DNA of 64,000 nucleotides. It comes from Simmondsia chinensis. Taxonomy: Eukaryota; Streptophyta; Magnoliopsida; Caryophyllales; Simmondsiaceae. The stretch covers positions 19,547,750 through 19,611,749 of the forward strand of contig JAGTTD010000001.1 of NCBI GenBank assembly GCA_018398585.1, given 5' to 3'. How positions within the stretch are numbered: position 1 is the stretch's first letter; each line of letters opens with the position of its first letter. Position numbers and translations under genes: made by a program. This document shows, piece by piece, positions 47,510-59,500 of the stretch. The notes under the pieces were generated by a model. That model searched no databases. It saw only the letters and a program-made list of their open reading frames with translations, and was not told where the DNA came from.

Positions 47510-48555
47510 TTGCTTTAGGCTATCAATTAGGTTGAATTCATTCAATTTGGTTGTATACGCTTTGATCAAGGTGATTTGATAGCATATATCCTTGATCACA
47601 TTGCAAGTTGATTAAGAGCTCAATTTTGAAGTCTTGATTAATAAGCTTGTGGTATTAGTTGAAAATTACATTGAAACGACAAGAAAACGAGGTTGAATTG
47701 ATTCAGTCTGAATTTTGGCAGTGTTGCTTGAGGTACTGCAAGTCTTGATTCAGTTTGAAGCAAGCATCTAAAGTTTGTACTGCAAAAGCAATTCAACCTG
47801 TTGGATCATCATATCCTGATCATGAAATCTACAATTCAGTTTGGAAAAGTGTTGTAAGCAGTTGAAGCAGGTGAATCTTGATCAAAATCAGAAGAATCAA
47901 CTTAGCAAAGCTTGTAATTCAATTAATTGAGGTGGAGGTAACAGATTCTGAACTTTTATGTTACATTTGATTAGAATCCTCTTCCTTGTCACTGAGCTGA
48001 AGTTGTTCATTGAGTATTGCTGGAATTTTTTTGTGGAATTGTGTTATTAAGCATAAAAGTGTATAAGACTTAGCTAATTCTACTTGGCCGAAGTTGAATT
48101 CTCTACAACTCAGAACAAAATCGCAGGAATCTGACGTTGTTCTTGAGGATTGTGGATAGTAGTATGTTGAAATCACTAATTATAGCTAAGTTCGAGTCTA
48201 ATTCAGATTCATAGTTTGGATTATTCAAGAAATCACTGCGGTTAGGGTTTTTGGTTCGAGTTCTCTCTGATTCGAAGTTCGACAATTAGGGTTTGTGTTC
48301 TGTTGTGATTGTCAGGCAGAAATCAAGTGAGATTCGCGCAAGTAAAGTGAGTGGGCTGTGGTTTAGCAACCATTAGCTGATATTGTGTTGATTCTAGACT
48401 CCCGTTTCTGTTGAGTGCGAGTTTGAAGTTATTAGCTGAAGTTGAGGGGATTTGTATTGTCTAGCTTGCTACGATTTGCATCAAAAATTGTTGGATGTGT
48501 TGGTAATCATCTGGTTCAGTGTCTTGAATTCGATTTAGTCGAGTTACATTGAGCA
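47510..48555 (+). other. Element E leader
   Basis: About 1 kb of non-coding leader, containing the inverse-orientation counterpart of the CCCTAA block seen in element D (GGTTAGGG...TTAGGG near 48240-48295). Confidence 0.5.
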
Positions 48556-50016
48556 ATGACAGAAATGGAAGCATTGTAACCTGATCTGAGTGCAGTCCCT
48601 TCAGATTTAGAAGTGATTCACCTAGAGGTTCGAATTGAGGTTCTAAGCAACAGAAGGCTGCGGGTTAATGTCAAAAATCAGCAGAACAAGAACATCAGTT
48701 TGATCACTCATTTACATTGTAAGAAGTGCTACTCTAGCAAGAGGATAAGAGCTTTGGAGAAGACAATCGTAGTCTTTCAAGGAGTTGCACCAGACTTCTT
48801 ACAACTTGAAGCAAATGTAGAAGTCCTTGGGAAGCCATATGAGTGCATGAAGTTAGGAAGGAAACAGCCTAAGGTGTTGTTAATATCCATTGATAGGCTT
48901 GGAGCAAACTCTTGCGTCCAAATAAGTATCAAGAGAGCCAAGAAAAGGGACAAGTTTAACAAACAAGGCACATGCTCTGCTGCACAACCCTTGATGGCAG
49001 AACCCGTAGCTGCTCAGCCTTGTGTTGATGTTACTGATAGTTGTGCTCAAACCCATGCTTCGGATTTGGTGACAACTTCAACACTAGAACTCGAAATGAA
49101 TCAGGTGAAAGAGAGTTTTGAAGAAATGCTTCGCTCTTTACTGGAGAGATGGGACCAGAGATGGTGTGAATGGGAACAAAAGTTGGATCAGCATTTCCAA
49201 CATATGCAACTGAAGCTTGATGGCCTACAAGAATAGTTTGATAATCAACTTCCCCAAGGTAAAGCAAATCCTCCAGAGAAAGTGATATGCAGGGACATTG
49301 ATGCGAGTGTAAAGGCGCTAGAAGGGATCTCAAGCTTAAGTTCTAATGAAGGTGTAATGGCGAAGACAATTGCTAGAGTCGAAATAGCACCTGCACAAAT
49401 TCAGCAAGGGGAATGGCAATGGGTGGAATCTGCAACAGTGGAATGTGTTCCTGCACAGCTTACTCAAGTGTTGACACAAGATTATGATAAAAACACTTCA
49501 GCCGTGTGCACGTACGAATCTTTTACGGTAGAACCACTGAGTTTAATGGGAAAACCACATATTTCTGCTGTGGTATCATCAAACGCAAACCAAAATATGC
49601 TATTGAACTCTTCTGAACTTGCAGTTATGCCAACTCAGAACCTGAAGCATGTAAGAAGCATTACCTTGGACGCTATGCAAGGTTCTTAGTGTGGGGAGAA
49701 GGCTTATCCAAGCACAAACACTGGGAAAAGACCTCCTCCTGAATCAGGAGAAGGTGATTATGAACTTAAGCTCGCTAGAGAACACTGCCACCTGGATGAT
49801 TGGCACGATCGGGTTGATCTATTTCCTTCTTTGAGTGAAGATATGACTCATCCAAGTGCAAGTCCTTGTGACAGGCTTCCTCCTGATCTGGGAGAAGGAT
49901 TTCATAACCCTAAGAAGATGAAGCAGATGGTCTCATTGGAGGAAGATATGGTACAAGCTGCTAAGGTTCATTCCAAATTTCAGCAGAAGAAGAACCTAGT
50001 TTTCTGTAGGTTCTGA
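48556..50016 (+). pseudogene. Element E ORF, unknown protein, broken
   Basis: One phase runs from ATG 48556 (MTEMEAL) to the TGA at 50014-50016, about 486 codons, interrupted by a TAA at codon 8 and stops near 49234 and 49687. The N-terminal third is basic, with HCKKCYSSKRIRALEK near 48715-48760. A coiled-coil-like stretch follows (LERWDQRWCEWEQKLDQHFQ, near 49140-49200). The C-terminal third has LDAMQGS, then RPPPESGE and THPSASPCDRLPPDLGE, which align with segments of the element D protein. No known domain is recognised. Confidence 0.6.
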
Positions 50017-50168
50017 AATTCAGTGAGAACTACAGCTCAAACTTGAGAATGTAGAGCAAATAACTGAACTATGGGTAGTGTACAAGTGGGTTGGAGTGCC
50101 TATTGATCAATTCAAATTAAAGTACCAAGGGGTCTTGTTTAGAAGGAACAACATGGTGGTGAAGTCCA

Positions 50169-51025
50169 TTGTCAATAAAAAGTGTGATTTACTGCATCTA
50201 TGTGGGCTTACCTGCTTGGTTGCAACAGCAAGATGAGAAAGCTGATGGAATTCGAAGATTCATTGACATGGGTTCAACTCTGCAGCAAGTTACTCATTAT
50301 TCAGAGCAAGTGGAGAAGAGGGAACAAGCTAATGAAATTGAGCCTAGAAATGCAGAAATCAACAGTGAAGATGCAGAATTCTTGAGATCTGCTTCATAAA
50401 TGCAAGAGGATGCTATGGTGTGTTATCAATTAAGTACAATATGAGGTTGCATACAAGTTGAAGCAGTAGTTCAGCTTGTCTATCAAAGATTAAGGTCAAT
50501 TCCAGCTGGAGTTGGCATACATAACAGCAGAGAAATCAAGCACAGACCAGCCCTTGCTCATGAGATGTTCACAGCTGTTCTTGGGTTCTGTTGGTTGTAT
50601 GGGCTGGATTATTTTGCATCCCCACTTGTGTTCATGGCTGAGGGATCAGATATTGTTGATGCACATAAAGTTAGCTACAGAGAACCTCTAAGGCGCAGAA
50701 GCTTACGGGTGATTCAGACAAGAGGTGTGAGCTGCAGGCAGAGAACAATCATTTGGGCTTCTTGGAGAATGCAAACTGTGACAATGTTTCATTGGAGTCT
50801 AACCATGACAATAAGTGCTCTTCAAACTTCAGCCCTGCTTCTACAACAACAAGTGGCTTCAAGTTTCTTTAGCTATAGATTTCAGCACTCAGATGTACTT
50901 TCAGCTGCAGACTTCAGCAAGAGTTCGTCACTTTCAGCTTTTCTTTCGACAACAATAAGTGCTCGTCAAAGTTTCAACTCTCTTCTTAGATTCTTGAGGA
51001 CAAGAATCGTTAAAGAGGGAAGCAT
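50169..51025 (+). pseudogene. Element E downstream frame
   Basis: After a frameshift, two pieces in one phase (50169-50399 and 50565-51095) separated by stops. The second is rich in serine and leucine and reads through the conserved CTTGAGGACAAG as RFLRTR before the polypurine tract and LTR. Whether it was ever translated is uncertain. Confidence 0.4.
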
Positions 51026-51363
51026 TGTCATGTCCGTGGAGGATTCTTATATAGATAATAGCTATGTTTTAGATATCTTCATAAGGTTTGCTTAGCAGTT
51101 TTGTTAGTTGCTCTTGATGTTTTTAGTGGGAAATTGCACAAGTATTGTATTTGCTCTTTGGTTGCTTAGCCGTGCCTCAATTAGTATAAATTGGGTACTT
51201 AGCATGTAATGAGGGATTATGAATGAAAATTAAACTAATTCTATTCTCCCTTTGATCTAGAACCTCTCTAGATATTCTTCTACTTCTCATCTCTTTCACT
51301 TCTTTCTCATCTCAAATTCTACTATCCCTAAGTCATAACTTGAGTTTGATCTCAGTCATGACA
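51026..51363 (+). repeat. Element E 3' LTR
   Basis: 338 bp and nearly identical to 47158-47494. The TATTT duplication follows. Confidence 0.88.
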
Positions 51364-52557
51364 TATTTTGGTGTATCTAACTTCTGTTAATTCACGGGTT
51401 CTAATTATGCTCCAATTAAGGAGAATTTTTAATATTTTTCTGTGGATTTTTCAATATATATTTTGACAGAAAATTAAAGGAACATGGAGCCTCACTCAAG
51501 TGGTAGTTACAGTGAAAGAGCAAGGCACACGACCCCTTTCTTCATACACTTAAAAGTCAAGAACTGGGGTGGAGACAAACCCAAAGGATAAGTAGTCCAC
51601 TTTTAAGCTAGAGTTATTTTTATTTTTAGGCCTGGCACCCTTGACTGATAATAACTCGAATGAGTTAGAGTCTGACCAGATTTAGATGGAGCATATCGTA
51701 TTTGTGTCACTGGATGAGGACCAACGCAATTAAGTTCAAGCCTTAGTCGTCAAAGCCCTTAAGCTGAGGCGCAAACCTAAACTCCCTGACTTATTAAGCA
51801 GTGATAGTAGTATTAAGACCAATGCAATCAAGATCAAGCGTTGGCCGTCAAAGCCTTAAACTAAAGCCTCAATTCTTAACTTGTCGAACATATTAAAACG
51901 AGAAGTTCATATCGGAAGCCCGAAGCACTATATTACTGAAGAAGCAGATACAACAAGAACTATGCTATGCTATGCTATGTCACACTACTCCTAGTAAAAA
52001 GCACAAGTATGTTGTAAAGAAAACTTAAAGAAGTTTTGTATGAGTGGTGTTGGATACTTTACAACTACAATAGTGTCTCTTATCTATAGGAAAACTAAAT
52101 AACGGCTAACCCTATTTCCGTGGCACTTTATTCCCACGTAGACCATTAAACTCCTTAAGTGCATGAATGATCAGTGAACGTGCCCCTAATTTGGTGTGCT
52201 CGAGCATATTTATTAAAGTCGACGTCTGCTTTTTTAGCTGAAGCCTCTTCTAGAGCTCTATGCTCACTTGGATAAGCTTGGTGCCCACGCATCAAAAATT
52301 GCATTCCAAGTAACTTTCTCGAGCTTGAAAACCATCTATCTTGCACCCTTCTTTGAAGTCCCTTAAGCTTGAGCAACTTTTATCGTTCAACCATCACGAG
52401 CCTCAAGTGGTTGCTACCCCTGTTGGGATGATAAACTTCTCTAGCAGTTGGGCTCAATAGAGGCCTGACTTTCCTCGAGGAGGACCTCATGTGATAAGCA
52501 CTTGGCACTTTTCTAAAGCAGTGTCATCCGAGATATCTCTAATTTAAGGTGTAAACA

Positions 52558-52857
52558 AATGCCCCCTTTAACCGTTGGTAAATTCCAACTTACAACGCGT
52601 GAAAAATATCCTTATTTGACCCTCAATGACTATCGGGAGCTCGAGAGAACTCTGTTTGATGTCAGACCTTCATTCCCATGTGTCTATGAATATGACAGTT
52701 AGGACTTCGAATCTTCACTTTTTTTGCTCTGTGCTCTCTCTTTGATGTGATCAAGAACTTGAAAAAACTTGCTCTTTGTTTCTTGAATCTCTTTTCCTTC
52801 TCACTGATATGTTCTTTGCTTCTTTGAATTCCTTCAAACCAAGCAACAATAGCTCAA
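52558..52857 (+). other. Non-coding flank
   Basis: Sequence to the right of the Tat LTR, unlike the surrounding transposons. It is pyrimidine-rich near 52720-52830 and could be a 5' untranslated or promoter region for the frame at 52858. I see no clear TATA box. Confidence 0.3.
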
Positions 52858-53034
52858 ATGTCATATGCCACTTCTGCTCCTATCCCTCTAGCTGATAGCC
52901 CTATCAAGCAGTTGGCACGTTTAATTCAATCAGATGTTTCATTGGTCTTTGATAGGCTTCAGAGCCTTATTAATCTTGGTGCCATCACGGAGGATCTTTC
53001 GCTAAGTGCTCGGCTCGACTCGTTATCTAAATGA
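52858..53034 (+). CDS. Short ORF, unrecognised N-terminal fragment
   Basis: Opens with ATG and runs 58 codons to a TGA at 53032-53034 (MSYATSAPIPLADSPIKQLA, then LGAITEDLSLSARLD). The composition looks like a real helical N-terminus and the preceding region is unlike the nearby transposons. The last codons enter GCTCGGCTCGACTCG, which resembles the edge of the MITE-like stretch that follows, so this may be a gene exon cut by that insertion. No family is recognised and no downstream exon was found. Confidence 0.3.
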   Translation: MSYATSAPIPLADSPIKQLARLIQSDVSLVFDRLQSLINLGAITEDLSLSARLDSLSK

Positions 53035-53565
53035 GACAGGTAAAAAATATGCTTATTTGGCAAGCAGGCTCATTGAGCTTTATAGGCTCATTTACACATT
53101 GGTTCACTAGGCTCATTTACCAAGCTCGTTAGGCTCATTTATCTGGCTCGTTAGACTAATTTATTGTCATTTTTACTTGGTTCACTAGAAAAGGGAAATA
53201 AAATAAATCATGCATGGAAATTGAAAAAAAAAAAGCATTTAATTCAATTCCTCAATTCTACGCAATGGAAGAAGAAAAATATCCAATCAACAAATAATGA
53301 ATGGTGGGGGAAGCGCCACATAGCGCAATCTAAACATGCGAGCCAATAAATGAGCCAGCTCATGAGCAGATAAACAAGTCGGCCTGTGAGCCTTTCAAGC
53401 TGAGTAGACCTCAGTTTGACTTGGCTTGTTTATTTAAATGAGCCACCCTTAAATGAGCCGAGCTGACTCTCAACTCAGCTTAGATGAACCCGAGCCAAAC
53501 ACTTAACAAGCCTAGTCAAACCAGCTAGCAAGCCAGCTTGGCTCATTTGCAGCCCTAGCTACACT
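53019..53565. mobile_element. MITE-like, possibly hAT-type, degenerate
   Basis: A stretch dense in GAGCC/GGCTC words: AGGCTCATTTA repeats near 53070-53140 and AATGAGCC repeats near 53430-53560. It ends in GGCTCATTTGCAGCCCTA, the reverse complement of TAGGGCTGCAAATGAGCC, an end seen in plant hAT-like MITEs. The left end lacks a matching terminal repeat, and the 8-bp flanks (GCTAAGTG, GCTACACT) agree only in part. Confidence 0.4.
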
Positions 53566-54370
53566 TACTGAAGCTAAATACAATTGAAAAAACCCATTCA
53601 AAGAAATATAGCTACAAAACAAAGACAAACTACGAAGCAAACTTTTTAAAACCCTTAGGAAAATTCATTCTCCTAGTGCTCAATACAACACAGAAACAAA
53701 GTAATCAAGTGTGTTTGAAAAACAAAAAGTCCTAAAACGTAAATGGGAGGTCAATCTAAAAATCAAACTAAAATTAAAAAAAAAAAGGCTGGATTGTCTC
53801 CCAGGAGCAATAAGTTTAACATCTTTTGCCAGATGTGGCATAAAGCTAATCGGGCAACCAAAATCTGAAGTGACATCCTCGAAATGGATCCTGTCAAACG
53901 CATGAGAACATTGCCTTAACCCAATAGCATTCCTAGCTTGGTGGCAAAATTATTTAAAAAACAACTGATTAAATAATAAAGATGAAAAATGTCAAATTAT
54001 TTAATAAATAAATAAATTATAAAAATATAAAATAAAATATTTATTAAAAAAATAACGTCAGAATAAAAGATTCACTTTAAACAAATCAAAACAAAGAAAC
54101 CTCGACAATTAGGTATTCAAAGTTTTACTACCGATTCCCTAGCAACGACGCAAAAAGCTTGACGTGATTTTAATGTGTATATAAAACCGTCTGTGGTGGG
54201 TATATGGGTGCTGTAACCACAGGGAATTAGTATAAAGTTTGATTAGGTCACTATTGAGCGATTAAACATCAGTTTTGGTTGGAAGAATGGGTTTGTAAAT
54301 AAACTGACAGAATTAAATGATAAATTAAAGTTATCAATCAATTAAAGTTAGTTTATGTTATGAATTTAGG
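53566..54370 (-). repeat. Old antisense Athila-like remnant
   Basis: Two degenerate landmarks in minus orientation. Near 53785-53815, GGATTGTCTCCCAGGAGC corresponds to the reverse of the ALLGRQP-coding pol terminus. Near 54145-54165, TTCCCTAGCAACGACGCAAA corresponds to the reverse complement of the tRNA-Asp primer site. Between them is AT-rich sequence with no frame. Element H is inserted at the right end. Confidence 0.45.
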
Positions 54371-54863
54371 TGTTATGATCCGAGTCTAAAAGTTCGTTGT
54401 TGGTAATAAGCAATGCACGGCTTAACAAGTAGATGTTGGCAGTTCAAGTCATGGTTGGCGGGAGACTCACCTAAGGCGGTCAAAGCAGGTCAAACGTGGT
54501 CAAGAGTGGTGGCTGGTTGTTCTTAAGTCGGTTGATATGTGTGTCTTGATCCAATGTATCTTAGTTCATTTCTACTTAGTATAAATAAGGATTTTAACAT
54601 GTAATTGTCATAACAATGTTGATGAATGATGAATTGATCTTTCTCTCTCTTTGAGCTCAATGCTCTCTATCTCTTAGCTTCTCTTCTCAATCTCTACTTC
54701 TCATCTTGTTATCTCCTCTTGATCTCATCTTATCCTTCTTATCCTCATCTATAATCACTAATTCTCCATTGAATTCTATTGATTCATATCTTGATCTCAT
54801 TTCTTAGTGTGATTTACTATCAAAACCCTAGGTTATGATTTAAATTGAACTTAAATCATAACA
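54371..54863 (+). repeat. Element H 5' LTR
   Basis: 493 bp, starts TGTTATGATCC and ends AATCATAACA. TATAAATA at 54580-54587. Confidence 0.88.
54580..54587 (+). promoter_or_regulatory. TATA box of element H LTR
   Basis: TATAAATA inside the 5' LTR. The matching part of the 3' LTR is lost at the LINE insertion. Confidence 0.5.
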
Positions 54864-54865
54864 AT

Positions 54866-54878
54866 TGGTATCAGAGCC
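54866..54878 (+). other. tRNA-iMet primer-binding site, element H
   Basis: TGGTATCAGAGCC two bases after the LTR. A poly-A run of about 28 follows in the leader near 54911-54938. Confidence 0.9.
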
Positions 54879-55403
54879 TTGATTATCATTGTGTGTTTGA
54901 TCAAGAACACACAAAAAAAAAAAAAAAAAAAAAAAAAAGGGCCGAATTTCAGTTACGATTTGCTATTGGCAGGTTCTGCACTTTAGATTTCAATATCGGT
55001 GATCAAGAACTGTCAAATTGTTGTCAAGAGCTGCGATACGACATTTGCTGATCGGGTTGCAACAACGAGCTCTAATTCATTCGATCCAGATTTTCTGAAA
55101 TTGGACTTGCGGGTTTAGCTCAAGATCGAGCTATATTTGAGATCAAGCAAGCTGAATTGACATTGAACTCAATCAGGTTGCATTTGGACTATTTGCCTAG
55201 AATTGTGCTGAACAGGACATTTTAGATGCTGAGTTGCTGCGATACAGTTGTGTTTAGCTTAAGAATCTGTTAAGCTGAATTGAGTTGAGATCCTAAGGTT
55301 ATTTCTGCAGCAGGATATTGTGAGGATTTGGTGATATAGCAGTTTCAATCTTGCGGTGGTGATTGCAATTGTTCAGGAAATTCAGCTCAAGCAAGCATTT
55401 GAC

Positions 55404-56384
55404 ATGGCTGGATAACCTCACAATGCTGAAGTGAACATTGGAAGTGCTTCGGTTGATCACATGGCCCGGTTACATCAGCAAATGGATGATGTAGTACTCG
55501 CTATAAATGCAATGAAAGATCAAATGAGGAATACAAGCCTAACAATACAGCAGCAAATTTATCAAGAAAGGGAGCCAATTGTTACTGCAGAACACTTAAA
55601 TTCAGCAATAAAGGGGGCTGATACCATTGCAGTAGCCAACAATGCAGTAAATACTCAAGCTACTTCTTCTCCAATGCAAGCAATGCCACCATCTGGTGAA
55701 CCAAATGTGCATATTTGTGCAGAAACAAGCTTGAATCAGAGGGAAAATGTATCATTTCAAGTGGATATAAACCCTTTACAGCTTCAGTACAAGAGTCAGC
55801 AGCACGTCCTTGAGCTGCAATTGGGGAAAAATTCCATTGACGAGGCTGGATTCAGTTGGCTTTTAGACATTAAAGCTGGAAATCAAGACTTAAACATGAC
55901 AGAGAGCTTTTGGACTCAAAGGTTGCAGGATCCAATCCATGTGCACTTTCATTCGACTGGAGACGAGTTATATTCAACTAAGAACTCTTGCTCTAGACCT
56001 CCAGAACCAAGGGAAGAGACATGGGACATTCCTCATAGCTTCAACAACATTATAGTCAAGATCAAAGACTTGGGACATTTCAAGAAGAAACCCTTCTATT
56101 GGGAAGAGATATGCAAGTTGTTTACTTTTGTGGCAGCTGCAAGTATTTGGGTTCTTACTGAGTTTGCTAGGAGAAGTGTGAAGGAAGGTTGGGCAAGGAA
56201 TATGAAGTATGCTAATCAAGATTGTGACATTCTTCAAAGTTCCAACAGCATCCAAGTCATGATCAGGAACATGGGACACTTGGTGAACAAGCCTCTCCAT
56301 TGGGAGGAGATTTGCAAGATCTTCATAATAAGAGCTGTGAAGCTATACTTCTCTCTTAAATTCTTGAGGACAAGAATCTCTTAA
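55404..56384 (+). pseudogene. Element H ORF, unknown protein with internal repeat
   Basis: The likely start is ATG 55404, with a TAA at codon 4. From there the frame is open to TAA 56382-56384. The N-terminus looks coiled-coil (MARLHQQMDDVVLAINAMKD), as in gag N-termini. The C-terminal third holds two copies of about 30 residues, 67 codons apart, both with GH....KP(F/L).WEEICK(L/I)F (56037-56129 and 56238-56327). No knuckle, protease or polymerase motif is seen. It ends within the conserved CTTGAGGACAAG. Confidence 0.6.
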
Positions 56385-56396
56385 GGGGGGGAGTAT

Positions 56397-56513
56397 TGTT
56401 ATGATCCAAGTCTAAAAGTTCGTTGTTGGTAATAAGCAATGTACGGCTTAACAAGTAGATGTTGGCAGTTCAAGTCATGGTTAGCGGAAGACTCACCTAA
56501 GGTGGTTAAAGCT
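56397..56513 (+). repeat. Element H 3' LTR, first part
   Basis: It matches the first ~118 bp of the 5' LTR (TGTTATGATCC...GGTTAAAG) and then breaks off at the LINE. Confidence 0.85.
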
Positions 56514-59500
56514 GGACCGGGCGGTGGTTAATGCAGCCTGGTCCAAACTCTTCCCTCGGTCTTTCATTTATAACGGTTTTGGTCCAGTTTCGGACCACAC
56601 CCCGATCTTCCTATGCACGGAGGAATCTGGGCTGTCCAAAGCAGCCCCATTCCGGTTCCAGGCAGGTTGGGCGAATTTTAAAACTACAGGGTCCTTAATC
56701 AAGCATGCCTGGGCCACCAAGCATAGGGGGTCCAGAATGTTTGAAGTTACTCAGAGACTTAAGAATATTAAGAGAAATCTAAAAAGGTCCAAAGAACTTT
56801 CTCTTGGGTATCTGAAAACCAAGGTTGAAAAGAACGAGTCCAAGATTCGTGACATTATGGACTTGTTGGAGGGGTGTCCTAACAACCCCCAACTAAACCA
56901 GAAACTTAAACGCATGATCTTGCAACGGGAGAAACTCCTGTTCTTTAATCATAAGTATTGGGCGAAATATTGGAGGAAGGAATGGCTCACTAAAGGTGAT
57001 AGAAATTCGAGCTTCTTCCACGCCACTCTACTTGCTAAGAGAAGGCAAAGAGGGATTATGGAATTAAAGAATGATATTGGCATGTCCATCACGGATAAAG
57101 TTGAGATAGCTGATACCTTCATTAGGGAGTTTAAGGCAAGGTTTAGATCCAATGGATCTAGACCCCATTTTCCCTCTATTTCTGTGGTGGGGAATAAGAT
57201 CTCGGACGAGGATAACAACCTCCTTATCTCTGAGGTCACTGATGAAGAAATCAGGAGTGCACTCTTTGAAATGAACCCTCATAAGACGCCGGGCCTGGAT
57301 GGGTTTACGGCCTTCTTTTATCAGAACTACTGGGATGTTATTGGAAAAGATATCTGCCAGGCCATCAGATCTACCCTTAAGGGAGGCTCTCTCCTTCGGG
57401 AAATTAACCACACCTTTATTACTCTCATTCCTAAAGTTGATGCACCCCAAATGGTGAATCACTTTAGGCCCATAAGCCTATGTAATGTCTTGTATAAGAT
57501 CATCGCTAAAATTCTTGTAAACAGGTTAAAACCGATCCTATCGAAAGTAGTGAGCCAATGGAAAGCCGCTTTTGTTTCGGGGAGGGCAATCCAGGATAAT
57601 ATCCTGATTGCTCATGAGGTGATGGCAAGTTTCAAGAAGAAGCGGGGAAGATCAGGTTGGGCAGCGGCCAAACTGGACATGGAAAAGGCGTACGATAGGG
57701 TCGAGTAGGCCTTTTTGGAAAAAAATTCTTTCTCAATTGGGGTTCCACGAGAAATGGGTGGGATGGGTGATGGAGTGTGTAACCTCCACATCCTTCTCTG
57801 TCCTCATTGACGATTAGCCAATGGGATGGTTTACCCTGTCGAGGGCTCTTAGATAGGGGGACCCTTTATCCTCATATTTGTTCATTCTTTGCCTAGAAGT
57901 TTTGGCAGCAAACCTGCAGGAACTGAGTAAAGATAAGAAGTCAGGAATAGGAATCCGAAGAGCGAAAGGATGCGAGCCGATCCCTTGTCTTTTCTTTGCA
58001 GATGACTGTCTGTTGTTCTGTGAAGCTAAGATCGAGGCCATTCAAAGACTCCAAAGAGTGGTGGATCATTTCTGTGAGGACTCCGGGTTGAAAGTCAACA
58101 GGATGAAATCTTTGGTTATCGTTTCTAAGAATATGGACAAAGGCCATAAACAAAAGAGAGGGGACATTCTTGAAATCCCTGTCAATAATGCACTGGGAAG
58201 ATATTTGGGGTGTGATTTTGGCATAGGCCGCTTTCTTTCTCAGGTGGCTGGGGATCTTGTTACGAGGATGGGCACGAGGGTGTCCCGTTGGAAGGCGAGT
58301 AACCTTTCTAAAGCTGGAAGGGCTACCCTCATACAATCTGCAGCGGAATAAATGCCGAGTCATATTATGCAATGCTTTAAGCTTCCGAAGTCAGTCTGCA
58401 AGCAGGGGGACAGAATTAGTCATCAGTTCTTTTGGAACAAAGACGGCGGGAAGGGGCTGAATATCGCGTCATGGAACAACATCTGTAAAACCAAAGGGGC
58501 GGGAGGTTTAGGTCTTAGAAAGATGGAGGCAGTCAACCAGGCTTTTTTCTGTAAGCTTGGGTGGAGAATCCTAACAGATGAGGACAACTTGTGGGTAGAT
58601 GTGTGAAGAGTAAATATCTTAAGGGCATGTCCCTCTTCGACTACGGGAGGAAGAGTTCCGACTCCCCGGCTTGGAAGAGCATTCTTGACTCAACACACAT
58701 CTTAAGAAAAGGGCTGAAATGGAGAATCGGGGATGGGAACAAGGTCAGCTTTTGGTACGACTGGTGGGTTTCATCTGGGCCTTTAATCGACGGATTCTAA
58801 GGGGAGCGAGGTGGGGTCTATTTATCCCTGAGAGTGGGTGATTTCATTGATAACGGGGAATGGAACAGAGAGAAACTTGAAAGAAGTGTTCCCCCTTAGC
58901 GTCTAAATGACATTCTGGGAGTCCCCATTCCTAAGTCTAGGATGGAGGACCGTCTATGTTAGGGATTCACAAGCACGGGATCATTCAGCGTGAAATCAGC
59001 CACGTGGATGGCTCATAATCTGAACTGGGATGATAGGAGTGGGTGGGAGTTTAAGTGGATATGGGACCTGAACATCCAGCCGAAGATCAAGATTTTTCTG
59101 TGGCAAGTGCTTAATGACTACCTGGCCACGGGATCCCAAATGGCCATGAGAATTCCAGGCTGGGATTCCCACTGTGCTTGGTGTGGGGAGGGAGGAGAAG
59201 ACATTTCTCGCTCAATTGCCCTCATGCTAAAGTAGTGTGGGAGCGGGCCAAGATTACGCAATGGGTAAACCAACAGCCCTCCCATGCTAGGATTGCGGCG
59301 GAAATGAGAACGAGGAAGGGGAATCATGAATTGGAAAGATTTGTGGCCCTTTGTTGGCACATCTGGAAGGATAGAAATGCGGCCGTATTTAGGAGAGAGA
59401 GGGCCAACCTAGAGCAGACCATCAGCAAAGCCCGTGCCATGGTGCTAGAATGGGAGTGCAGAAATATGATGGACAAAGGTTCTGTAACCTAGAGAACCAC

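Larger units (their letters stand above)
47158..51363 (+). mobile_element. Element E: non-autonomous LTR element with unknown ORF
   Basis: LTRs of 337 and 338 bp (47158-47494, 51026-51363) and the duplication TATTT (47153-47157, 51364-51368). The primer site at 47497-47509 is TGGTATCAAAGCC, one mismatch from the tRNA-iMet complement. The internal region of about 3.5 kb holds decayed frames with no recognisable gag knuckle, protease, RT or integrase. CTTGAGGACAAG (50993-51004) and AAAGAGGGAAGC precede the 3' LTR. Confidence 0.88.
47148..52557 (-). repeat. Tat copy 2 LTR, split by element E
   Basis: The LTR consists of 47148-47157 and 51369-52557, about 1.2 kb in all, and ends GTGTAAACA like the other Tat LTR. 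Its first bases read GGTGATA where the other copy has TGTGATA. The split point carries the TATTT duplication of element E. Confidence 0.75.

Noticed and set aside
56524..57708. Starting the LINE protein at the ATG-like codon near 56524 as a complete gene
   Set aside because: In-frame sequence typical of the L1 endonuclease extends upstream to 56514, where the element is truncated, so no true start is present.
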